DNA of 15,100 nt from Saprospiraceae bacterium (GTDB lineage Bacteria > Bacteroidota > Bacteroidia > Chitinophagales > Saprospiraceae). Made by a program: the position numbers and the translations under genes. The notes below the pieces were generated by a model, which had not been told where the DNA came from, did no database searches, and worked only from the letters and a program-made list of their open reading frames with translations. Below are positions 6,402 through 12,213 of the stretch, piece by piece (position 1 is the first letter of the stretch; each line of letters starts with the position of its first letter). Location of the stretch: NCBI GenBank assembly GCA_027031185.1, contig JALVEF010000111.1, positions 1 through 15,100 on the forward strand, given 5' to 3'.

Positions 6402-7520
6402 ATGATTATCGGGGTACCGAAAGAAATCAAGCCCAATGAAAACCGGGTGGCTTTGACGCCGGCGGGCGTCCATGAGATGAATAAGCGGGGGCATAAGGTC
6501 TATGTCCAAAAATCCGCAGGCGTAGGCAGTGGCTTCTCCGATGTGGAATACCGCGAGGCAGGCGCCCAAATTTTGTCCACCATTGACGCCGTGTATGCCA
6601 AAGCCGAAATGATTATCAAAGTCAAGGAGCCTATCAAGCGCGAATACAAACTCGTGCGGGAAGGCCAGCTGCTGTTTACGTATTTTCACTTTGCATCCAG
6701 CAAGACCCTGACAGATGCGATGATCAAGTCTAAGGCCGTGTGTCTGGCTTATGAAACGGTGGAACTGCCCAATCGCAGCTTGCCACTGCTGGTTCCGATG
6801 TCCGAGGTGGCCGGAAGGATGGCCATCCAGGAGGGCGCCAAATACCTTGAAAAGCCCCAAAAGGGTAGGGGGATTTTGTTGGGTGGTGTGCCCGGCGTGC
6901 CGCCGGCCAAGGTGTTGGTCATCGGAGGTGGAGTGGTCGGTACGCAAGCCGCCAAAATGGCCGCCGGCCTCGGTGCCCAGGTAACCATCCTGGATATCAA
7001 TCTGGACAGGCTTCGCTATCTGGCCGACGTCATGCCTGCCAATGTTACTACTATGTTTTCGGGTGAATATGCCATTCGTGAGTTGGTACAATCGCACGAC
7101 CTGATCATCGGTGCGGTGCTGATACCGGGCGCCAAGGCTCCCAAACTGGTCACGCGCAAAATGCTCAAGACGATGCGCGAGGGCACGGTGATGGTGGACG
7201 TGGCAGTGGATCAGGGCGGATGCTTCGAGACCACCAAGCCCACGACACATGCCAAGCCCGTGTATATTATTGATGGTGTGGTGCACTATTCTGTGGCCAA
7301 CATGCCCGGCGCCGTGCCTTACACTTCTACTTTGGCGCTGACCAATGCCACCTTGCCCTATGCACTCCAACTGGCGGATCTGGGTTGGAAGGAGGCCTGC
7401 CGCCGGTCCGAACCACTCAGGAAAGGGCTCAATATCATCTCCGGCAAGGTGGTATATAAAGGCGTGTCCGATGCCTGGCGCAAGAAGTTGTACGATGTGG
7501 ATGAGTTTCTTTCGGACTAA
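6402..7520 (+). CDS. ald: Alanine dehydrogenase
   Basis: NAD-dependent L-alanine dehydrogenase (alanine + NAD+ + H2O to pyruvate + NH4+ + NADH), cytoplasmic, normally a hexamer. It has 372 residues, the usual family length. The N-terminus MIIGVPKEIKPNENRVALTP is characteristic. R15, K75 and H96 (substrate binding and catalysis) and D270 (VAVDQGGC) fall at the positions known from the Mycobacterium tuberculosis enzyme. The Rossmann motif is G175-x-G177-x-x-G180 (VIGGGVVG), with D198 at the end of the second strand for NAD ribose binding, which favours NAD over NADP. It follows its own promoter and a 5' hairpin. A small ORF overlaps its 3' end. Confidence 0.97.
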   Translation: MIIGVPKEIKPNENRVALTPAGVHEMNKRGHKVYVQKSAGVGSGFSDVEYREAGAQILSTIDAVYAKAEMIIKVKEPIKREYKLVREGQLLFTYFHFASSKTLTDAMIKSKAVCLAYETVELPNRSLPLLVPMSEVAGRMAIQEGAKYLEKPQKGRGILLGGVPGVPPAKVLVIGGGVVGTQAAKMAAGLGAQVTILDINLDRLRYLADVMPANVTTMFSGEYAIRELVQSHDLIIGAVLIPGAKAPKLVTRKMLKTMREGTVMVDVAVDQGGCFETTKPTTHAKPVYIIDGVVHYSVANMPGAVPYTSTLALTNATLPYALQLADLGWKEACRRSEPLRKGLNIISGKVVYKGVSDAWRKKLYDVDEFLSD

Positions 7521-7737
7521 GCGTTGGCGTCGCATTGTCCTTACCGGTTTGGCTTACTTAGCTCCGGCCATCCGGTTGATAGCCCAGAGCCCCACGGCCC
7601 GGCGCGCCGGTATTGACACCACGGACGCCAGATATCGCATTGGGCGTGAGATCGGCGATTGGCTGCCGGTGTCCATTATTTTGCTTCTGGCCCTTCTGGT
7701 TTTGAGTCGCTTGTATCGCCGATGGGACGACGCGTAG
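7501..7737 (+). CDS. Putative small membrane protein overlapping the ald end
   Basis: 78-residue frame starting at an ATG 20 bp inside the 3' end of ald in another frame; an in-frame ATG at 7495 is an alternative. A basic start (FFRTKRWRR) leads to a hydrophobic stretch (about 13-28) ending LIAQS like a signal peptide or first helix. A polar middle follows, then a strong hydrophobic segment (about 54-69, VSIILLLALLVL), and a basic/acidic tail RLYRRWDDA. The charge and hydrophobicity pattern is what a real small inner-membrane protein shows, and the overlap suggests coupling to ald. I do not recognise the family. A chance frame is possible. Confidence 0.5.
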   Translation: MSFFRTKRWRRIVLTGLAYLAPAIRLIAQSPTARRAGIDTTDARYRIGREIGDWLPVSIILLLALLVLSRLYRRWDDA

Positions 7738-7809
7738 CAGACATGATGTGGGGTATTCCGCCGGCCGGTTTGTGTTGTGGGCGCGTAGCTTGTCACCGGC
7801 GAAGCAGTA

Positions 7810-8100
7810 CTATCTTATCACAATATCCTTAAAAAACGCCTCGCCGATATGCCGGTGAATGAGGTTTAGGAATTTTTGTTTGGACGCGGTGAGTTCTTGT
7901 TTGAGTGGAGCCGATGAAATGGTGAGGATGAGTTTGTGATTGCGTACCTGTATGTCATCGGTATAGTCGTTGATCATTTTGCCCATGAGCCGGGGCCAGT
8001 CGGCGCGCAGGCGGGCCTCGTACATTTTGTGTTTGAACTTATCGGAACCCATGATGGAGTGCATCAACTGCCTGAATGGGTGCATGTTGGGGTCATTCAT
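7810..8100 (-). CDS. DUF721 / DciA-like protein
   Basis: 96-residue small basic protein with the DUF721 pattern: an early W35 before LMG, a short beta segment (VRNHKLILTIS), a basic/polar helix (PLKQELTASKQKFLNLIH) and the ending IGEAFFKDIVIR. Some DUF721 members (DciA) load or recruit the replicative helicase DnaB; whether this short form does so is inference from family membership. Its ATG overlaps the stop of the upstream acyltransferase-like gene in an ATGA junction, so it is probably translated by coupling. Family membership is fairly sure, function less so. Confidence 0.82.
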   Translation of the reverse strand: MNDPNMHPFRQLMHSIMGSDKFKHKMYEARLRADWPRLMGKMINDYTDDIQVRNHKLILTISSAPLKQELTASKQKFLNLIHRHIGEAFFKDIVIR

Positions 8101-9227
8101 CGGATGTCTATTAGTTCTTTGATAAATACCCGGCGCTTTTTGATGACGTGGGTCTCGTACTTGCCAAACAGCAGGTGCAGTTTTTTGTTGGTCTCCAATT
8201 CCGGATTGCTCTCAACGTGACGGATGCCTTTGCGGCGCATGCCGTCCAGTATGTCATTGATGATAATGGCGGGAATGCCCTTACGCTGCCACTTGGGATG
8301 GACGCCGATAAGGTAAAGGTCGGCCAGGTCGTTGTGTTTGAGCGCTTGCCGGATGTAATACCATCCAAACGGGAAGAGCCGCCCGCGGGCCTTCTGCAGG
8401 GCCTTGGTAAAAGAGGGCATCGAGATGCCGAAGGCGATGAGCCGGCCCTCCTGGTCGGCAATAAACTTGGTCAGCTGAGGATGCAAGAAGGGCGCGAAGC
8501 GCTTTTTATAGAATAGCTTTTGTGCGTCCGAGAAGGGCACAAATCCCTCTATATCGGCATAGGCGGCCTCTACCAGCGGAAAGAACTGATCCATCAGCCG
8601 GTTGACGTCTTTGCGCCCCCGGACGGGGATGTCTTGCAGGCCATAACGCTCATAGAGTAGCTTGGCCAAACGGCTCACTTTTTCGGGTGTTTTTTCGGGT
8701 ACCGGTGCGACAAACTCATGCCAATCGGCCAGCTTTTGGTAGCCCAGGGAATCGAGATGCTTGGGGTAGTAAGGATGGTTGTATAGGGTGGCCATCGTAC
8801 CGGGCTTGTCAAAGCCCTCGTACAGCATACCGGCCTTGTCAAAGTTGGTAAAGCCCATGGGCCCTTTGAGCGCGGTCATGCCGCGGCTCAAGGCCCAGTC
8901 TTCCATGTATCGAAACAGGGCCTTGGTGATGGCGATGTTGTTTTCAAAATCGAGCCAGCCAAAGCGGGCGTGCGCCACGCCGGCGCTATCGTTTTCGCGC
9001 TGGTTGATAAATACGGCGGCGCGCCCGACCAAGCGACCTTTGTAAAAAGCCAGTATGGAACGAAATTCTATTTGTTTGAAGACGGGATTGCGCGGAGACA
9101 AAAACTGCTTCTCCATCCGTATGAGGGGAGGTACCCAGTAGGCGTTGTCGGCATATAACTTGAAAGGATAGGTGATAAACCTATGGAATGCGCGCTTTGT
9201 GTTGACCTCCCGTACTTCGATCTTCAT
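8097..9227 (-). CDS. GNAT-like (acyl-CoA N-acyltransferase fold) protein
   Basis: 376-residue soluble protein without signal or membrane segments. It looks like a two-lobed GNAT-fold protein. An N-terminal half has SILAFYKGRLVGRAAVFIN (about 57-75) and a distinctive middle GPMGFTNFDKAGMLYEGFD (122-140). The C-terminal half has LYLIGVHPKWQRKGIPAIII (about 304-323), a version of acetyl-CoA-binding motif A (Q/RxxGxG/A), followed by ESNPELETNKKLHLLFGKYE. This protein type is widespread in Bacteroidota as a GNAT-related hypothetical. The acceptor substrate is unknown. Transcription is from the -7 box just upstream, and the downstream DUF721 gene overlaps it by 4 bp. Confidence 0.8.
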   Translation of the reverse strand: MKIEVREVNTKRAFHRFITYPFKLYADNAYWVPPLIRMEKQFLSPRNPVFKQIEFRSILAFYKGRLVGRAAVFINQRENDSAGVAHARFGWLDFENNIAITKALFRYMEDWALSRGMTALKGPMGFTNFDKAGMLYEGFDKPGTMATLYNHPYYPKHLDSLGYQKLADWHEFVAPVPEKTPEKVSRLAKLLYERYGLQDIPVRGRKDVNRLMDQFFPLVEAAYADIEGFVPFSDAQKLFYKKRFAPFLHPQLTKFIADQEGRLIAFGISMPSFTKALQKARGRLFPFGWYYIRQALKHNDLADLYLIGVHPKWQRKGIPAIIINDILDGMRRKGIRHVESNPELETNKKLHLLFGKYETHVIKKRRVFIKELIDIR

Positions 9228-9244
9228 GGTTGTGAGATGATGCG

Positions 9245-9252
9245 CAAAAGTA
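9245..9252 (-). promoter_or_regulatory. Promoter -7 element for the GNAT-like/DUF721 pair
   Basis: TACTTTTG on the minus strand matches TAnnTTTG exactly. It lies 17 bp before the start codon, giving a leader of roughly 12 nt. A possible -33 (TTTA) lies about 21 bp upstream. Confidence 0.55.
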
Positions 9253-9285
9253 AGTAATATTTGCAGTTCGAGGTAAATGGCTTGC

Positions 9286-9421
9286 GCGTTGAAACTGCTG
9301 ACGCGTTGAACTTGCTGGTGCGTTGAACTTGCTGGCGCGTTGAAAGTGCCAGCGTAATTTCAACGTGCCGAAGGCGCATTTCAACGGCCCGTAGGGCCAT
9401 TTCAACGCGTCAGCGTTCAAC
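9286..9421. repeat. GTTGAA/TTCAAC mini-palindrome array
   Basis: Four direct units of 17 bp starting GCGTTGAA (9286, 9303, 9320, 9337) are followed by four units in the opposite orientation, with TTCAAC at 9359, 9380, 9401 and 9416. The block is therefore a large imperfect palindrome centred near 9354. Outer arms pair well (9288-9310 against 9401-9421, sharing GCTGACGCGTTGAA). Spacers are themselves small palindromes: GGCCC-GTA-GGGCC, AACGC-GTCA-GCGTT, GCC-GAA-GGC and GCTGGC...GCCAGC. The block sits in the divergent space between the GNAT-like gene and pbpC. The same word and design recur in the spacers of the array at the right end of the window. Confidence 0.85.
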
Positions 9422-9443
9422 TAAAGCAAATTGTTCATTGTCG

Positions 9444-9471
9444 TTGTGTAATCCGTCAAAGTTCTATCTTG
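9444..9471 (+). promoter_or_regulatory. Candidate pbpC promoter
   Basis: TTG (9444-9446), an 18-bp spacer and TATCTTG (9465-9471) form an imperfect match to the Bacteroidota -33/-7 pair, 22 bp before the pbpC ATG. It directly follows the GTTGAA array. Confidence 0.4.
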
Positions 9472-9493
9472 CAAGTCGAATGCATTGAGAGAT

Positions 9494-11872
9494 ATGGCAC
9501 TATGGCCGTCAAAAGACTTGCACTTTCGCTACCGGCACCTGCGCTATGTAGTGGCGCTGGCACTGGGGCTTTGGTTTTGGCTTTGTCTGCCCAGGCCGCT
9601 GTTTGATGAGCCGCTGTCTTTTGTGCTGGAAGACAAGGACGGTCATCTGCTGGCGGCGCGCATCGCCGCGGATGAGCAGTGGCGGTTTCCTTTGATTGAT
9701 TCCGTGCCGCCGGTCTTTGTGCAGGCCATTACCGCGTATGAAGACAAGCGTTTTTTTCGGCATGCGGGTGTGGATCTTCGGAGTGTCGGCAGGGCTATTG
9801 TGCAGAATATCCGCAACGGCCGCGTGGTGAGCGGTGCCAGTACGATAGATATGCAAGTGATCCGTTTGGCGCGCAAGCGCCGACGGCGCACGCTGTGGCA
9901 AAAGATGATAGAGGCGATTATGGCCTTGCGGCTCAATCTGAGCTATTCCAAGCGGGACATATTGAGATATTATGTGAGTTTTGCCCCCTTCGGGGGCAAT
10001 GTAGTGGGACTGGAGGCTGCTACCTGGCGGTACTACGGGAAGGGACCGGCGGCCTTGTCCGTGGGTGAAGCGGCCACGCTGGCTGTTCTTCCCAACAATC
10101 CCGCGCTCATCCGTCCGGGCAAAAATGAAGTGCGATTGCGCGGCAAGCGCAATCGCCTGCTGGACAGGATGTATGGTCTGGGGATGATAGACTCCACTAC
10201 GTGGGTATTGAGCAAGGACGAGCCGCTCCCTGGTGTGCCGCATGCGCTGCCCGCGCTTGCGCCCCATTTGCTTCATACGTTGGCCAAACGGCATCCCAAT
10301 ACCCACCAAGCCCGGTTCAAAAGCACTGTGGATAAGGACCTGCAAGTGAAAGTAAATCAGGCCATTAGGTCTCATCTCGTGCGGCTAAACGCCGACGAGA
10401 TACACAACTGTGCGGTGATGGTTATGGAGATCGAGAGCGGCAATGTGCTGGCCTATGTGGGCAATAGTCCGGGCCTGGCTGACCGCTACAGCCCCGATGT
10501 AGATATATTGCAAGCCCAGCGAAGTACAGGCAGCACGCTCAAACCCATGTTGGCCGCCCTGGCTATGGACGCCGGCCTGGTCACCCCCAACAGTTTGCTC
10601 AAAGACATTCCGACGGTCTATGGGCATTATCGTCCGGGCAACTTTGACAGCCGTTACCGGGGGGCCGTGCCGCTCCGGGAGGCCCTGATTCGTTCGCTCA
10701 ATGTGCCGTTTGTGCGCTTGCTGAAGACCTACGGTCTGGGGCGGTACTATCATTTTTTGAAAAAATCCGGTCTGACGAGTCTGACGCATCCGCCGGAGTA
10801 TTACGGGCTGACGTTGGTGATTGGTGGCGCGGAGACTTCGCCGTGGCAGCTGGCCGGCGCCTATGCCTCCTGGGCCCGGATGTTGACGCATTTTTATGAC
10901 TATGACGGGCGATATGACTTGCAGGATATTCATCCGCCGTACGTCCTTAAGGATGCGCCGGTGCCCGCCAGGCGCTTGGTAAAATCGCCTCCTGTCGTAT
11001 CGGCCGGAGCGATTTGGACTACTTTTCAAATGATGCGCGCCTTGCAACGCCCGGATCTGGAAGGGCATTGGCAGCGATTCGGCAGTGCGCGCCCCATTGC
11101 CTGGAAGACGGGGACGAGTATCGGTTTTCGAGATGCCTGGGCAGTCGGCCTGGATGGCCGGTACCTGGTTGTGGTATGGGCCGGTAATGCCGATGGGGAG
11201 GGGCGCCCCAGTTTGATTGGTGTGCGTGCCGCTGCGCCCATTCTGTTTGATGTTTTTAAGTTGCTGCCACGCGGGGGATGGTTTGATCCGCCTTATGACG
11301 AATTGGTACGCCGGCCCGTTTGTGCTCGTAGCGGCTATGCGGCCGGGCCTTTGTGTCCTGCTGACAGTGTGGATGTGCCGGTGACGGCAGGCGAACTGCC
11401 CCTGTGCCGGTATCACCGGCTTATTTACCGGGACAAGCGATCAGGTTTGCAGGCCACGCGCAATTGTCTGGTAGCCGATGCGCTCCTGCCTGACACAGTC
11501 TTTGTGCTCTCGCCTGCGGAGGCCTATTACTATGTCCGGCACCATCCGGAATACGAGGGCATGCCGCCTTTCAAAGCCGGATGTGAGCCTGCCGGCTATC
11601 AGCCTGTGCAGTTTATCTATCCACCGAAAAACGGGATGAAATTGTTGCCTCCGGTGGATTTGGCAGCCGAACGGCGCGGGATTGTTTTTCAGGTGGCCTA
11701 TGATCATTCTACCGGGCGGTTGTTTTGGCATCTGGACGGGCGGTTTATCGGCACTACCGAACATTTTCATACGATGGAATTGGTGCCGACGCCGGGTCCG
11801 CACCGGATGATCGTATTGGATGAGCAAGGGCACCGGGCGCAGGTGTCTTTTGAAGTGGCAATGCGGGAGTAG
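9494..11872 (+). CDS. pbpC: Penicillin-binding protein 1C
   Basis: Bifunctional peptidoglycan glycosyltransferase/transpeptidase anchored in the inner membrane. It has 792 residues from the ATG at 9494. An in-frame TTG at 9485 would add three residues and is less likely. Order: membrane anchor (about 17-31); GT51 glycosyltransferase (about 50-225) with catalytic E83 in AYEDKRFFRHAG and the GASTIDMQ motif; transpeptidase (about 275-590) with S347-x-x-K350 (STLK), S401-x-N403 (SLN) and K538-T-G; then a PBP1C-specific C-terminal domain (about 705-790) of the BiPBP_C type. Four cysteines cluster at about 610-658 (C610, C621, C638, C658). All catalytic residues are present. The alpha-2-macroglobulin gene that often accompanies pbpC is not adjacent in this window. 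Confidence 0.95.
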   Translation: MALWPSKDLHFRYRHLRYVVALALGLWFWLCLPRPLFDEPLSFVLEDKDGHLLAARIAADEQWRFPLIDSVPPVFVQAITAYEDKRFFRHAGVDLRSVGRAIVQNIRNGRVVSGASTIDMQVIRLARKRRRRTLWQKMIEAIMALRLNLSYSKRDILRYYVSFAPFGGNVVGLEAATWRYYGKGPAALSVGEAATLAVLPNNPALIRPGKNEVRLRGKRNRLLDRMYGLGMIDSTTWVLSKDEPLPGVPHALPALAPHLLHTLAKRHPNTHQARFKSTVDKDLQVKVNQAIRSHLVRLNADEIHNCAVMVMEIESGNVLAYVGNSPGLADRYSPDVDILQAQRSTGSTLKPMLAALAMDAGLVTPNSLLKDIPTVYGHYRPGNFDSRYRGAVPLREALIRSLNVPFVRLLKTYGLGRYYHFLKKSGLTSLTHPPEYYGLTLVIGGAETSPWQLAGAYASWARMLTHFYDYDGRYDLQDIHPPYVLKDAPVPARRLVKSPPVVSAGAIWTTFQMMRALQRPDLEGHWQRFGSARPIAWKTGTSIGFRDAWAVGLDGRYLVVVWAGNADGEGRPSLIGVRAAAPILFDVFKLLPRGGWFDPPYDELVRRPVCARSGYAAGPLCPADSVDVPVTAGELPLCRYHRLIYRDKRSGLQATRNCLVADALLPDTVFVLSPAEAYYYVRHHPEYEGMPPFKAGCEPAGYQPVQFIYPPKNGMKLLPPVDLAAERRGIVFQVAYDHSTGRLFWHLDGRFIGTTEHFHTMELVPTPGPHRMIVLDEQGHRAQVSFEVAMRE

Positions 11873-11963
11873 GTGCGGTCTCCCAGGTACAGAATGGCCG
11901 CCCGGCCGGCGACAGGCCAAAATGGCCGGAAACCGGAAAATTGCGAAAAAAGGCGTAGTTCCG

Positions 11964-11994
11964 TTGTGCATTGTCTATCTCTAATGTAATTTTG
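11964..11994 (+). promoter_or_regulatory. Candidate pit promoter
   Basis: TTG (11964-11966), a 20-bp spacer and TAATTTTG (11987-11994) match both Bacteroidota elements. Use of this promoter gives the phosphate transporter gene a leader of about 210 nt that includes a hairpin and the 78-bp mobile element. In the rest of 11873-11963 I see only overlapping GC-rich inverted repeats (GGCC-rich, about 11894-11930) without a T-run. Confidence 0.6.
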
Positions 11995-12075
11995 CCGCGA
12001 CCGCGTTTCAGCGCCATTGCCGAATGGACCTTCAAAATGCGGCATTTGTACGAAGATGCCCCCATGCTGACAAAA

Positions 12076-12101
12076 ATTCGTCGCTGCGACAGGTGGCGAA
12101 T
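12076..12101 (+). promoter_or_regulatory. Stem-loop in the pit leader
   Basis: ATTCGTCGC (12076-12084) pairs with GTGGCGAAT (12093-12101) around an 8-nt loop. Seven Watson-Crick pairs and two G-U pairs form only in plus-strand RNA, the direction of pit transcription. A regulatory role is possible but unsupported beyond the structure. Confidence 0.4.
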
Positions 12102-12113
12102 CTTCAAATCAAA

Positions 12114-12191
12114 GTAACTGTTTGGGTGCTCCTGTTTTTAGGGATAAAATAGGCATTTTAGCGCAAAAACAGCGGGTACCTAAACAGTTAC
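12114..12191. mobile_element. 78-bp MITE-like element, IS66-type ends
   Basis: The element begins GTAACTGTTTGGGT and ends ACCTAAACAGTTAC. The terminal inverted repeats extend to about 26 bp, down to CTGTTTTT/AAAAACAG, with three transitions and one indel. The flanks are AAATCAAA (12106-12113) and AAGTCAAA (12192-12199), an 8-bp direct duplication with one mismatch. Ends starting GTAA plus 8-bp target duplications are the known signature of the IS66 family. There is no room for a transposase, so this would be a non-autonomous derivative. It lies in the pit leader, 22 bp before the start codon. Assignment to IS66 is inference from ends and duplication length. Confidence 0.7.
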
Positions 12192-12213
12192 AAGTCAAAA
12201 ACCCAATCCGGAT

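Noticed and set aside
7345..7500. N-terminal extension of the small ORF into ald
   Set aside because: This part lies entirely in an alternative frame of the conserved ald sequence; only the segment from 7501 looks membrane-protein-like.
6255..7535. 426-codon minus-strand frame opposite ald
   Set aside because: It is a shadow of the real alanine dehydrogenase gene; its His/Gly/Gln-rich translation shows no family features.
7764..7800. Terminator between the convergent small ORF and DUF721 genes
   Set aside because: The only inverted repeat (GCCGGT/ACCGGC) has a 25-nt loop and no T-run on either strand. Nothing else is visible in 7738-7809.
9485..9493. TTG start of pbpC
   Set aside because: An ATG three codons downstream is better placed and gives a complete cytoplasmic tail and anchor.
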